Made by a program: the position numbers and the translations under genes. Positions 24,081 to 37,614 of a stretch of 64,000 bases of DNA are shown here, piece by piece. The stretch spans positions 109,304-173,303 of the forward strand of contig MNCI01005562.1 in assembly GCA_015680685.1 (NCBI GenBank). The letters run 5' to 3'. How positions within the stretch are numbered: the first letter of the stretch is position 1; each line of letters begins with the position of its first letter. The notes below the pieces were generated by a model that was given only the letters and a program-made list of their open reading frames with translations, was not told where the DNA came from and ran no database searches. The DNA is from Gnetum montanum. Its lineage: Eukaryota; Streptophyta; Gnetopsida; Gnetales; Gnetaceae.

Positions 24081-27000
24081 ATGGAATCCTCTCAAATTAA
24101 CCTAGTGACACTGCTGATCTTTGACTTTGGAGCTAAAACCTCAAACCCTGTGACTGCCATAAAACCCATAACTATTATTGAACAGATAAACCCCCAAGGC
24201 CCTATGCACCAGTCACTCAGGCTACAGGGCAAAGACCCTACTTATGCAACTCTTACACCCAAATAGTATAACTTCATCTGTGTCAAGATCCAAGCCAACC
24301 TGCCTGTCGATTGTGTAGAGAGGGAAGCAAAGCGAGACTATGAACTCATTTATAAAGGAGGTCTTGAGTTTATCCCCTCAACATTTGTTATAATCCCTCT
24401 TTCCAAACACCATCATAAACTCATATCCTAGCTTCTCATGGCAAGAAGTCAAGACTTACAGCCACCTCCAATAGAGCCTCATAGCAGAGATGAGAAAGAT
24501 GACTTCGCAGCCCAATCTGAACATGGGGATTCGTACCATACCATCAGTCCCCATGCCCATACAAACTCATTATTCCACCCTTTTCTGGAAGAAACTATGC
24601 TTCCTCCTTTGTCTGCAAACACTCGAGCACTAGTTTCCTGACAAGAAGTACCTGCTTCCATTCCCATCTTCTCCATGCTCAACATTCAATCGGATACATC
24701 CACTTCCATCATATCTCCACAAATACAGTCCCAAAAACTTCCTCCCCAAACTACTGCAAGATCGACCTTTCGACCTCAAGTAATTGGGATGTCATCGGTT
24801 ATACCAGCTTCCACGTCCACTCATTACATAGCTCAAGTGCAAATCCACGAAGCACCATCGATTACTTCAACCCAACACGTTTAGGGTGTTACTTCAAAAC
24901 CTATGGCTGGGCAATGGGTTCCACCAGCTGTACAGAAAACCTGTCTACTCACTACAGCACACCACCCCCTATAGTCTTAGCCCTAAATGTCATCCCATCA
25001 TAACAAATGACAGTCCAACAATCTCTCTTCCCACAAACAAGACAACAATCAAACTATTATCAACCACCATCCACTCAACTTGCCAGTCTGACTATAGCCC
25101 AAGAGTGGGCAGACACAAAGAAAATGATGCACTCGTTAGCAGAAGAATGCCTCAAAAATGTAAACACTGAGAAAGTCAAAGTATTGAACTTCTATCAAGA
25201 CAATCCAATCAAACCCTTAGTTCCACCACTAACCTTGCCAAAGGGGCTCTCATTACCCCAGCTAACCAAGTACAATGGAGAGGGAGACCCAAACTCCCAC
25301 CTAGTAACATTTCGAATAGAATGTCTATTACTTCAGGCATGGCCTCATGTAATTCTATGTGTGTTTGCTATGTCCTTAACCAGAAAAGCCTTAGACTGGT
25401 ACCGAGCTTTACCCTGCAGCTCCATATCTTCTCTAGAGGACTTGTTGCATCATTTTGTCACCTATTTCAAGTACAATCTGAAACCTAAAGCCACGTTGGA
25501 TAGCTTGATTCAAATTAAATTACTGCCATTAGAGCCAGCATAGAAATTTATCCAAAGGTGGAGTGTAGCATTGAACAAACTTCACGAGCCCATCCCTAAA
25601 ACATATCTGCTTACCATTCTTAAGACAGTCATGAATGACTTTATTAAGTCAAAGCTTTACTATTTGAAAGCCTGCACATTGAGCCAAGCATTTGTGCAAA
25701 TTAAAGATATAGAAGAGGCGGTGCAAACAAGCAATGTCCCAGCTTACTCAACCTTTAGGAGCCAACATACGAGGAAAGATAAATCCAAAACAATGATAGC
25801 AGCAATGGCCAAAATAGCCTGACCTAGTTATCCAGGACAAAAGGGAAAACAACCCACTGTCCCAAACAGCCATGAAAGAAACACACCTACACCTACACCT
25901 GAAAATTCCTCAAATAGAAACAACAACATGGGTCATGCCCGCACATTCGAAAGAAAAGATGCCGCTCAATATATGCCCTTGCCTATGAAACCTTCACAAT
26001 TGCTTGATCAACTTCTAAAGGTCAAGTTGATCCAGCATAAACAAATGTCTCCTGTGGCCTCTCAAAAACATGATCGATTTTGTGAGTTGGCTAAGAACCC
26101 AGCTCTAGCAACAGCTAATGAGCCCCCCATTCTAAGAGACTTTAGGTTGGATAGGTTTTGTGAATATCACCAACGGTGTGGCCATGGGACTGATTACTGT
26201 TTCACCTTGAAACAGGATATACAACACATAATTAATAGGGGTGAAGTAGTATTCAATGAGGTAAACCCAGTAAGACCCCAAAACCAACCCATGGGAGTTT
26301 ACAAGGATCCTCTCAATACCAATGATGCACCATATGTGATTAATACTATCCATGTGGAGAATAGACAGGATGTCCCGCAAAAACCTTTTGTGATCCATAG
26401 GCATTCAAAAAACACACCTACCCCAACATCTCCTCAAACCCCTTTCATCATACACACATCCCCTACACCACAAAAATCATTTTTCATCCGCGTACCTCCT
26501 TCCGTTGCAGCAACAACCACACCATCTAAAAACTGGCCCATTCCCATATGATTCGGGTGCCAAAACACCCTGACATACAACCCACCTCCATTCCCCCTCA
26601 ATCTTTGTGAGAACATCTTGCTAATAGACTAACAAGGGAGCACCTGGAAAGACAGAACCATCAGCACAAATTAGAACCATCGAAGCCCACACCGTTAAAT
26701 GCTGTTCCCATGGGTCCATCCATTGATGAGCCTAGTACGAGTCATCAAAACAAGGATAATTTCACGGGTTGTGTCCCAAACCCAGCATCCTCAGTTACCA
26801 ACGCAAAAATTCCTTCATGAGAAATACAAATGCTGGGTCAAATGGACCAAATACCCATAAACAATGGTATCCCAAATGGTCAAGACCTAGCAAGCACGTT
26901 GACCCAGGTCACACAAGCCTTAAAACAAAAGAACACTTCTTTAAGTCTGTATGACCTAGTAATGACTTCACCAGTACATTAAGAAGCTCTCGTATGGATG

Positions 27001-27834
27001 TTGACTTTGATCCCTGTTAGTGAGGACCTTCCTACAAATGAACCATCCATTTATGCAATATTGTCCACGCAATCTTAGGAATCAAAGACTATGTCCCTAG
27101 AGTTTCATGCTAAAAACATTAAGCTAGACAAGAAAACAGGAGAAGTCACCACAACCCCTATGTTCATAACGATATAGGTTAATCATTTCAAGATACGTAG
27201 GGTGCATGTCGATGACGGTGTGGCAACGAATGTAACATCTTTTTCCATCATCTTAAAACTAGGAATTACTGAACAAATACAACCCATGACAACTTCTTTC
27301 CTGAAATCCTTCAATGGTTCTCGTGTTGGAGTAAAAGGTATGGTTACCTTAGATTTCATAGCCAGGGACCAATTCCCCACATTAGCTGAATTTGTAGTGG
27401 TTGACGAAATGCCAAGGTTTAACCTGATTCTAGGACATCCTTGGCTAGCTCAACTTAGAGCCATATCCTCACCAATCCATCAGGAGATCCACCTACCTTA
27501 CGAGGGCGATGAAATCATCATACATGGGGATACAATAGTATTGCTCACTTCCTCACACCCTAGAGTGGATCAAGAGTTAGAAATCGAGTTAGTTAAGCCT
27601 AATCAAGGAACTATGAGCATACTTCAAGACATGAACCCAATGTTAACTCGTAAACCTACTGAAACTAAGGAAACACCAGACAACACAAACATAGGAGCCA
27701 TTCCCACTTATGTCTCTTGGTTGGAATTACCCTTTGACATCACCGATGAAGGGGACAGTGAGTATAAGATCATGCCTACATGCCCTACCCCTCACGTTAA
27801 ACTACAAAAGATTAAGAGGCAACTCAATAACTAG
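24081..27834 (+). pseudogene. gag-pro: gag-protease of element C (broken)
   Basis: ATG 24081 fits the position of the starts in A and B. In order: N-terminal region to about 24430, a Pro/Thr/Ser/Gln-rich region (24440-25110), the Gag core (about 25130-25800, with DWYRALP and KFIQRW), an intact Cys-His segment (about 26158-26200, CEYHQRCGHGTDYC), a second Pro-rich linker and protease in a 211-codon open stretch (27202-27834). The protease active site reads DDGVAT with Asp at 27211-27213, followed by FNLILGHPWLAQL. Stops interrupt the frame at about 24264, 24640, 24883, 25541, 25820 and 26549; many fit C-to-T changes of CAA, CAG or CGA codons. The domains are ordinary for plant Ty3/gypsy; the missing S/T-G in the active site is shared with A and B. 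Confidence 0.85.
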
Positions 27835-27839
27835 AGCAA

Positions 27840-28093
27840 ATCGCTAAATGTCTGGAATGATGTTAAACTACCAATTTTCTGATACAACATTAAACTACCA
27901 GCGAACGTCTGCAATGATGTTAAACTAGCCACAGTCAGAAATGGTCGATTTCCTTTTAAAAGATTCCTAAAACTGTTAGTGCTTTTAGCCCACCATGGCA
28001 TAAAACTGGTAATCCTTCTTTCTTTGACAATAGATGCAACAGTCCACCATGACTTTAAACTGATGTGCATAGCCCAAAATGGCTTTAAACTAG
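27840..28093 (+). repeat. Repeat array 1 of element C
   Basis: About seven degenerate copies ending in TTAAACTA or TAAAACTG (for example CTGCAATGATGTTAAACTAG) lie right after the protease stop and about 370 bp beyond the end of the antisense gene. It is more diverged from arrays of A and B but has the same core and place. Confidence 0.75.
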
Positions 28094-28466
28094 GATTCAA
28101 TGAGTCACAAGTTCACAAACATTCACCACGTTATGACAAATTTTCGTTTAAACGATACAAATTGCAATCTCGAACTATGCCTTCTCATTACTTTCTTCTT
28201 TTACAAGTGTTGATTTACGTTTTGTTCCCCATTTTACATTTAGCTACATGCATATGTTCATGATAATACTTGAAAAGGTAAATAAAAAGAGAAAACACAT
28301 AAAATAAAAAAATGATACGTCAACATGGTAGTAAAATTCCAACACTTTATGCCATAATTAGATCCATATTATTACACTTGTCAATCATACATTTCCATCA
28401 AACATTCAAAAAATCCAAAAACATTTAATAGCTAAAGTCTGATTAACAATAAGCTCATGGAGGGGG

Positions 28467-31400
28467 CTAGTTCCCAAGATCCTCTTCATCATTCGCTCTT
28501 ACTCCACTGGGGCCAGCTCCATCATTAACATGTCCCTATAGGCACAAAAAAAATAGGTAAGAGTAGTAAAGCAAATCATAAATGCAAAATTAGAAAAATA
28601 GTAATACTAACAATGAAAACAACAAAACCATACAAAAATAAAAGCCACAATAAAACACTCACAAGTGAGGAGGGTCCTAAGTTGGCCTCCAAACACGGTA
28701 GAATCTCCTCCTCGGGCATGTTTTCCCAATCCTCCTCCAGGCCAAGATCAATGCCAACCAAGGTTTTTCCCTTGTCCACTGAAGTCCAGGTAGGATGCTC
28801 AAGAGAGAACATGCTTATTGAAGCCTCCCCAGAGGCAGTACTAATGGTTCTCTTAAGAGATCCCTCCACCTCGGTGCACCCGACAAACCTATCATAAGCG
28901 AACCACAAACCTAACCCATCGATGAACATCTCCATCCAGCAATGTTCAATTGACTCTTCCTTTAGCCATTTCTTATACTAATGCTTGTGGTCCTTTTGGT
29001 CTTGGCTCCATTTCCATACTTTTTTAGCAAAGGACTTCTAATCATGACATTTTCTATTCAGCAAGTCCATCTGTGCTCTTTGTTCTACTAAGTCCAGTGT
29101 CACCTGCACTTTGCTGTTCAAAACTGTCCAGTAACGTGTGTAGGTGATTTCAGATGTGCGCCAAGTGCTATCACTAGATAGCCTAGCAACAGAAAGATCG
29201 TAACGGGATTGGAGATCCCTTTTTTCCTCTCTCTCCTTTTCTAGGGCTTCCTTCAATGAGTGGACCTTGTCCCATATATACTCAACTGAACACCTACAAG
29301 TCCAAAGCAACTTGTCGTTCTGTACAACGCAACCGAAAACAGCATCTTAAAACTTCCTAGGGACTTGCTCAATATTCCCTAGCAATTCAGGGAGAGCATC
29401 AATATGAGTGACTTTAGAAGGATTCCACTGAAGCTTGGCTTCTGTAGGTGTAAGGACCACACATATGAATCAGCTATAATCAATAACGAATGCAAAGAAA
29501 CACACATAAAAACTAGAAACTTAGCATACCTAGTTCTAGATGAGCTTCTCATAGGCGAGCGACCACATCATTAACGATGCCCTTAACAAAATCCATTTTG
29601 CTAGGCATCTCAGGCCATGGCCTTAGCTGGTCAATTGATGTGGGATGAGCGGGGGAGGTCTCTTCAATCAGGACCTGTGATCCTGACACCACTGCCCGGG
29701 ATGTATGTGCCTCAGAAATTTCAACATCTACCTCTAATGCTAAAGATAATCAAGATAATCAAGAATAACACATGAAAACTAAAGGACATAGAATATGGAT
29801 TGGGCTAAAGAGGAACATACCAAAAATCCCTTCACTATTTAGCCTGGGTAGATCACCAAGCTGCAAAGATCCATCAAAGAGACCATCGAGGACATCTCTC
29901 TCATCACTTGAATGCGTAGGTGTATCCAAGGCCTCCGCAAGCTTCGTCCCCACATTGCTTATCATGTCTTCCTCTTGTGGGGAAGGAGTTTCTTCTTCTT
30001 CGATTGCTTCTTCCCCTTCTTTTCCTTTCTCCTCAGGTCCTATGATGACCACTTTTGGTTCAATCATCAGGGCCATGACCTCTCTCTCCCTCTCAGGACT
30101 TTCCTCTGAATAACACAAGAATCTTAGAGTTAGTATCACATATCATATATGTAATTTTAATAATAACATATAAAGCAAAAAAACAAATAAAAAAGTAAAT
30201 ACACAATAATAAAATGAACCACTTACCCTCCATTAGTAGTACAAACAAAATCTTCTTTCCTCTTGGTGGTATCACATCTGGAGAAGGCTCCCTTGGGCAT
30301 TCTTTCCTCTTCACCTTTGCTTTAGACTTCCCAACAGTCTCACCAATCAAACATTCAGTCCTTTTAATAGACGTGCACAGCCTAGGCGAGTCCAATCCCA
30401 AGCTATCATGGGAATGATGGGAATGGCTAGCTACACCTCTAATTGTAACTGATACTGATCCCTCAATGTCTTCAAGTGGGTCGTGGGATCTAGTGGTGCT
30501 ATACAAATGGCGAATCCAAGGGCGGGACAATTGTGAATGATCCCTCAAAATATAGTGGTTATCATCATAAACTACTAGGAATTCAAAAAACCTACGTAGA
30601 TACCCCGCAAAGAAAGCAAATGTAAAGTGGGATTTGATGTGGATGTTTGAACGTAACCTAAAAATATCTCCACAGAAACAAGATCCAAGAAACTGTGCCC
30701 AGTTATAGTATGTGCATGTCTCTAAGATTGCATGTATCACATGTGCAGACTCAATACCAAGGCTTCTTCTTTGAGAAAGAGATTTGGGAAATGCCTGTGC
30801 CCTGAAGAGAGGATACAGGAAGTACATCTCCATTGATCAGGTATCATCTCGCATGCAAAAGCCCTTAGGACCCTGAGACATGCCTAACCACTACTCAAGC
30901 TCCCTTATGACTTGTCCATCTTTAGTTACTTTATCTATGGTCACCATGGCACCATCCATGGGCATGCCAAAAAGATCGAAAGTAAACTTAATGGTTAAGT
31001 GAAAACACACCTTGACTCCTCCAACTTGTGTGGTAAAATGAGAAGCATCATCACTGAAAGAATCAAAAATGGTGACCATCTCAGTAGCCATAATGCTAGG
31101 AGTCAAAGCTATGAACAAGTCCATCAAACCTGCCCAAGTAAGGCGGCTGATGATCAAATCAGAAACTTTCTTCTGCAACCATTTTTGTGACTTCTCTACC
31201 TCCCCATATTTAGTGAAAAGTGTGGCCTCAGTATGCCCTGTTATAATGGTAATGTCTTTGGGGGGGATGACTACTGTAAAAAGAAAAACATAGAGCGAAG
31301 AGTTAGGAAAAGAACGTGATACACAATGATGCAAAAAAAAAAAGAAAATGGAGTCTAGAACATGGTCATTTACCATCAGTAAATGGTGTAGGCAGGGTGG

Positions 31401-33499
31401 GTGCAGGATCAATCCTTTGAGAAAAAATTGGCCCATTAGAAGACCAATCCTTATGTAACCAACCACAAACTTGGTAGTGTTCAAAAGCTCTTGAAAACTG
31501 CCTATGGTAGTCAACAATAGCCATCTTTATCTAGTCCAATACTGCAGCATAAAGAATGGCACCCGCCATGAATGTCTCTAGCACTGTGCGTGCTAAGGCA
31601 AGCCCACCATCATCATCACACATCCCATTCTCATCAAAATGAGGCCTGCATAGGGAAACAACATTTACATTTGGATAATGACATAAAATTCAAATAGGAA
31701 TCAAAAATTAAAGTAATACACAAGAATGCATACTTGTCCACTTTATATATTGTCCCAAGTAGGTTCTGGAATAAAGTGTGCACACAGAAGGCTAAGAAAA
31801 ATGTGTTGATGCTATTGTAATGAGTACAAGTGGGAAGCTGCCACACACGAGTCAAGGTATGAGTAGATCTAGGACCCTCAGCAGGACCTCCCTCAACTCT
31901 AAAAAGTCCCTCATCTATGTTGATAACAAAGGTAAGGATGCCTTGTGTAGACCTGGGAAACACAGTCTCAATAACATCAGGAGCCAACTGATCACTTAGG
32001 TAAGACCATATAACTACACTAAAATTTTGTAGGATAAATGACAAAAATGAACTAACATCGGGATGGAACCATATCACATGGGGCCTGATGTGCATGTCAT
32101 AGGGAGGTATGTCTGGTCCAAAGGGGCCAAACCAAGCAAGTACGCCAACAAGCTTGACCATGAGAAGAGAAGACTTAGGTCCCTTGCATACAGCCAAGAC
32201 ATTAGGTAAATAAAGAATCCAAGTGCTAACAATAGGTCAAAATCACATAAAAAATACTTTGAATGCACAGCTTCACCCTATGAGACAAGGAGATCAATAT
32301 CTATTTAGTGTATCTGACACTCACTGGGTACATTGAAATCGATTTCATAGTGAATCCATGTTTAAATCATCAGTCTTAGGAAAATAATAAACAATATAAA
32401 TATAAAGATCAGAAAATAAAAAACATTCCGGAAAGCACCTTACACTTTTGTGTCTCAACAAAGGGGAGCAAAGGGAAGTCTGGACACTCGCGCTGGAGGT
32501 AACCCCTTCCACAACTCACATTGGGATAACTCATGCTAGCCGTGGCCCAACTCACGCTGATCTTCCGAGCCCATACTCATGCTGGACCTGGTCAGCCACT
32601 CATGCTGGGGAACTCATGCTACTGTTGCCAGGTGATTCAAGCTAGGAGGGCTCATGCTGGGATTGTTTTAGCAAAATTCGCTCTATGTGCCTCCCCAACA
32701 CTCACACTAGGTTCTCTACATTCTAGCATGAGTTGGGAACTAGCAACTCATGCTGTAGGAATCTAGCCACCCACGATGCCTATCTCTCCAGCCACCCACG
32801 ATGCCTCTCTCTCTGGAACCCACGATGCCTATCCCCTACAAAACCCTGCCCACATTCATGTTGGCCATTTCCTAGCCTGAAGCTAGGAAGGCCTTGCCCA
32901 AAAACCTGAAAATTTGTACCTCACGCTACCCTACCTGGAACTAAAAATTTGCAGCTCATGCTACCCTGCCTTGGAACCCTTGTTTGCAACTTACGCTGCC
33001 CTACCAAGAAATCCAACACGCTCACACTACCAGGAAACCTGGCCTAGGAAGCCGAAGAAGGCCCTGAAAACCCTACAGCCTAAGACACCCAGGAAAGCCC
33101 AAAAGCCCCACATTGCCAGGAACCTCCAAAAGCCCACAATGCAGGAAGCCCCAAAAACTCATGTTGTTCTGGACATTCCTAACACTCACACCCTGCACAG
33201 ACATCCTAGGTGCTCACGCTGATGCCACAAATCCCAGATGAACCCCAAAACAACCCAAAATCGCAACACCAGCTACCCAAAAATTGCAGCCACAAAAATT
33301 CTACCCTAGGTAACATTGTCAACAAAATGCCAAAGAAAATCAAGAGAAAGCAAATCTACCTATGCAAGGCCCCATCCCATGTTGGAATCCTAGTTTGGGG
33401 GAGACACTGGAGAAGTTCTTCACTCTCCTCCACAAACGCCAGATCTGTCTGCCTCTTCCCTTTGTCTCGCCTTGCCTTTCCTCTACCCTTATCCTTCAT
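28467..33499 (-). pseudogene. Antisense gene of element C, eight exons
   Basis: The best preserved antisense copy. Exons 5' to 3': E1 33360-33499, E2 31734-32182, E3 31374-31645, E4 30227-31273, E5 29821-30105, E6 29530-29739, E7 28663-29441, E8 28467-28535 (TAG). Borders are GT/AG, for example GTAGAT after E1 and TTTTTACAG before E4. E1 starts MKDKGRGKARRDKGKRQ, strongly basic; E2 is fully open; E3 has one stop and E4 one (TGA 30837-30839); E5 is acidic; E7 has a coiled coil (HSLKEALEKEREEKRDLQSR). Predicted length is about 1,080 residues, with no signal peptide or clear membrane segment. E1 and E2 phases do not join perfectly as drawn, so a small exon or another site may be missing. Function unknown; related antisense genes are known in the Tat lineage, but normally after pol. 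Confidence 0.75.
32453..33240. repeat. CTCATGCT-type motif cluster in antisense intron 1 (C)
   Basis: More than a dozen CTCATGCT, CTCACGCT and CTCACACT motifs are scattered through this intron, often followed by GG or AC. The same motif family defines the LTRs of element C. No gene on the + strand is supported here. Confidence 0.8.
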
Positions 33500-33950
33500 G
33501 GTTGCCTTACTCATGCTGACACTAACATTGTAGCTCATGCTGCACTCCTAGCTCACACTGCACTCCTGGCTCAAGGTACAGTCCAAGAACTCACACTAGA
33601 ACAAAACCCCTTTCCCTCATTTCAAAACCCCCTTTTAAACCCAAAACATTCTATTTTATTTCCTCTTAGTTTTATTTTCTCTCACTTTATCTTATTTTAT
33701 TTATTTAAATTTCACCATGTTTTAAATTTGTTTTCATTTATGTTTTATGTTGGCCTATATTCCTCATTATTCCAGTTTCTGAAGATGAGGCCAAATCTTT
33801 TTTTTAGGAAAGGATGGAAAGTTAAAACCAAAAAATATATATACATACATACATAAACATTAAAATCCATAAAATTTTAGAACCTTATAAACTTATTGTT
33901 TGCACAAAATTTAAAAATCAAAAATGCTCTATACACTCGGTCCAAATGAT
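33500..33950 (-). promoter_or_regulatory. Presumed promoter region of C's antisense gene
   Basis: This is the stretch upstream of the antisense start. It has four more CTCATGCT/CTCACACT motifs (33508-33600) and T-rich DNA, but no clear TATA box, unlike A and B. Assignment rests on position only. Confidence 0.35.
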
Positions 33951-33969
33951 AAGTCAACATGAATATTAT

Positions 33970-34060
33970 CTGGCTTGATATGGCCTTAAACTACCATGAG
34001 GTCCAATATGGCCTTAAACTGCCATCTGGCCTAGTACAGCCTAAAACTGCCATGACTACC
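33970..34060 (+). repeat. Repeat array 2 of element C
   Basis: Three copies of a motif like ATATGGCCTTAAACTACCAT, about 33 bp apart, between the antisense gene's upstream region and pol. Confidence 0.75.
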
Positions 34061-34167
34061 ACTACATCTCCCAATTTTTTCAGTACATAATTTGATTATC
34101 CTATGTTCGTTTACATTTAGTAACTCTTCCACCAAGGGGATGTCTCTTACTTCACTCCCGGTTTAAA

Positions 34168-37100
34168 TTGGCAAGAGCAAGCACCATGGCCACCAAGAAT
34201 ATCCTCTCAACATTGTCTCTCAGTGGACCATACAAGGAGATAAAAAGAGTAATCAATCCAGAGTCCTTGGATCTTGACCCATGCACTTACACTAATTTAA
34301 TAGCCTCCACTCAAGAAACGTCAGACTGGCCTAGAAATGTAACTAAGACTTTGGATCTAGAAGCCGATAATATCACTAAAGATCTCCTTGTTGAAATCCC
34401 CGTTACTACATTCAATGGCGAAGCTAGAATGTTGAAATTAAGCACCCTACTAGACTCACAACTTGTTGGTGACATCACTCAAGTACTAAAAGACAACATA
34501 AAAAAATTTTCATGGTCATATACTGACATGCCAGGATTAGATCCCCGAATCGTCCAACACAATATTATCCTTGATGAGAAAATTAAACCGGTAAAACAAA
34601 AATTACAAAAGGTTAGACCTGAGGTAGTGTTAGTGGTCCGTTCTGAAATCACAAAGCTCTACCAAGCTGGTTTCATCCGGGCCATTGACTATTCTAACTG
34701 GGTATCAAACATTGTAGTTGTCCCTAAGAAGAATGATAGTATACGCATTTGCATCGACTTCCGTGATCTCAACACAGCCACTATGAAGGACGACTTCCCA
34801 CTACCTAGCATTGATCAACTTATTGACACAACTGCTGGACATGCACTATTATCCTTTATGGATGGATTTTCAGGATATAACCAAATAAGAATAAATCTGG
34901 AACATCAACTCATAACAACTTTTATGACACCTTGGGGTACATTATGCTATATAATGATGTCATTTGGCCTTAAAAATGTAGGAGCTACATATCAACGAGC
35001 AATGACATATATATTTAGTGATTACATGCTCAATTTTCTCAATGATTACATTGACAACATCGCGATTCAATATAAAACAACCAAACAACATGCAAAAGAT
35101 CTAGACCTAGTGCTTAAACGTTGTCTCAAATATGACCTAAGACTCAATCCAAAGAAATGTATCTTTGGTGTCAAAACTGGCAAAATGCTTCACTTCATAG
35201 TCTCTGAAATAGGAATATGGGTAGACCCTAATAAGGTTAAGGCAATAACTAATATGCAACCACCAAGGAACCTTACAAAATTACATGGCCTTCAAGGTAG
35301 GTTGCAATTCATTAGACACTTTATCGAAAGCCTAACGGATAAGTTGAGACCTATGCAACACCTATTACAAAAAAATGTACATTTCCAATGGACTCAACAA
35401 TGCCAAGAAGCATTCAAGAACATAAAACAAGAGCTAGCTCAGTTGTCGACCATTTATCCTCCACAAGGCGATAAACCTTTTTACATCTACCTTGCAACTT
35501 CCGATTCTTCCATTGCATCAATGCTTTGTCAAAAACGTCAAGATGGAGTCGAGATCCCTATATATTACCTAAAACATGCTCTAATTGCCTATGAACAAAG
35601 ATACAACGATGTAGAGAAATCATGCCTTACCCTCATTTTTGCCTTGAAGAAATGGTGGCATTATCTCTTCCACAATCAAGTTTACATCATTTGCAAGGAT
35701 AATGTACTCCGCGCTATCACGAACAACATCTACGAGTCGAGTAGGATAGTTAGGTGGAAAGCAATGATCATAGAGTTTGACTTACACTATGTTGCTCAAT
35801 CTTCCACAAAATAGTTAACCCTGAATTTCCAGATGAGAATGTTAATAGTATAAACATTGTACCCGACGACTACAAGGAGATCCTCTATTTCAATGGACTT
35901 AACTTCCTGAGGAGGAAGTGTTGCAACCATTTCAACATACCCCTTTGGAGAAATCCAACCCTTCTCCTACCGATTAACCTTTCCTTGTACTAATAACGTG
36001 GTAGAATATGAAGGTCTTCTCAGAGGTCTTCAAGCTACATTGACTTCAGGAATCACATGTCTTGTGGTTCGAGGTGATTCACAATTAGTCATTAATCAAA
36101 TCACTAAGGTTTACGCATGCAAAGCTCTCCATTTACAACCCTATTATGATTTGACCAAACATTTGCTAAGGCAACTAGTAGAAATAGAAATACAGCATGT
36201 CCCTAGAAGCGAAAATACCATTGTCGATGCACTTGCTACATTAGCCTTAAACATGACACCCGAAATGTTCCATGCGTTGCCTAGCTCTATAACAAGTTGT
36301 GCCGAACCTATAACTAACACTCTTGAAAAAATTCCTATAGCATCCGTTAGCACAACACATGCGATAGAATGGTATGATGACATAAAAGAGTACCTTCTAC
36401 AAGGCAAGCCTCCACAACACTTAACAAACGCTCAAAATGACGCAATGCGAAAGTGCTCTTAGCAATATGCATTAATAGGGGACACCCTGTGTCACAAATC
36501 CTATGAAAGCATTCTCCTGATGTGCATTAGTAGCATCGACGGTCAAACAATTGTAGAACAATCCCACGAAGGGCTTTGTGGAGGGCACATTGCACCTAAG
36601 GCAATGGCAACAAAGATTAGGCTCTTAGGCTACTATTGGCCACACATGGAGTTCGATTGCATCTCCAAAGTCAAAACATGTAACATTTGCTAAAGGCATG
36701 GTAATCTAATACATGTGCCACCTAACAAATTACACACAACACAAATCACATGGCCATTCCAAAAATGGGGGTTAGACTTAATTGGACCAATAACGCCATC
36801 ATCCTCTGCTGGACATAGCTTCATTATCACAACAACTGAATATTTCACAAAATGGGTAGAAGCTATCCCCCTTAGGAAGACCACTTCAAAACATATTTGC
36901 ACTTTCATAATAGAAAATATTGTAACCCGTTTTGGTATTCTGATGACCATTGTCACTGACAATGGACCACAGTTCAGCAATGCAGATACTAAAAGCTTCT
37001 ATGAAAGCCTGGGTTCTAAACATGCATTCTCATCACCTTACTACCCACAGAGCAATGGTCAAGCAGAAGCTACAAACAAAACTATCATCATGGTGCTCAA

Positions 37101-37608
37101 AAAGATGCTAAATTAGAGTAAAAAATGATGGCATGAACAACTAGTCTACGCATTGTGGGCATACAGAACGACACATCGAACATCTACAAGTAAAACTCCA
37201 TATAGTCTTGTATACAGATCTGAAGTTATTTTACCTTTAGAGTTACAGGTTCCCTCATTGTGGATAGCTCTCTTGGGCCTCCTTAATGAAATTCAAAATA
37301 ATGAACAATGCATTGCTGACCTTGACTCGATGGAGGAGGAACATGTGTGAATGCTTGATCAAATCGAGTGGTACCAAAAACAACAGCGACAACGACACAA
37401 ACACAACCTGCATAAATGGCCAATTAAAGAAGGAGATTCAGTCCTTAAGGTCGCCCATGAATATTTAGACAAATTCTTAGCCAACTAGGAAGGGCCTTAC
37501 TTAGTCATCAAGGCTTACAATAACGGAGCATTCAAACTTGTTGACATGGACGGGAACGAGTTTGCTAATCCCACAAATCATCTGTACCTGAAACGGTACT
37601 ATGTATGA
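34168..37608 (+). pseudogene. pol: pol of element C: RT, RNase H, second RNase H, integrase
   Basis: The first 548 codons (34168-35814) are open and hold RT (motif A MDGFSGYNQI) and the retroviral-type RNase H. The RT catalytic box reads YIDN (35047-35058) instead of YxDD: the second Asp is AAC, which should abolish activity. After a TAG and a frame disturbance (about 35812-35990) comes the second, plant-type RNase H (EYEGLLRGL, GDSQLVINQ, VDALATLA), the Tat hallmark. Integrase follows: HHCC zinc site 36565-36690, then Asp 36775, Asp 36958 and Glu 37066, with the exact D-35-E spacing. Stops at about 36460, 36691, 37114, 37348 and 37486 break it. The start is chosen from homology to the ATGs at 42214 (B) and 53333 (A). 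Confidence 0.9.
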
Positions 37609-37614
37609 TCAAAC

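Noticed and set aside
28467-33499. Antisense gene as a captured host gene specific to one element
   Set aside because: The same structure is in all three families, so it belongs to the lineage rather than being a recent capture.
32448-33856. Several + strand open frames between antisense exons 1 and 2 of C
   Set aside because: They consist of translated CTCATGCT repeats in an intron and have no counterpart in A or B.
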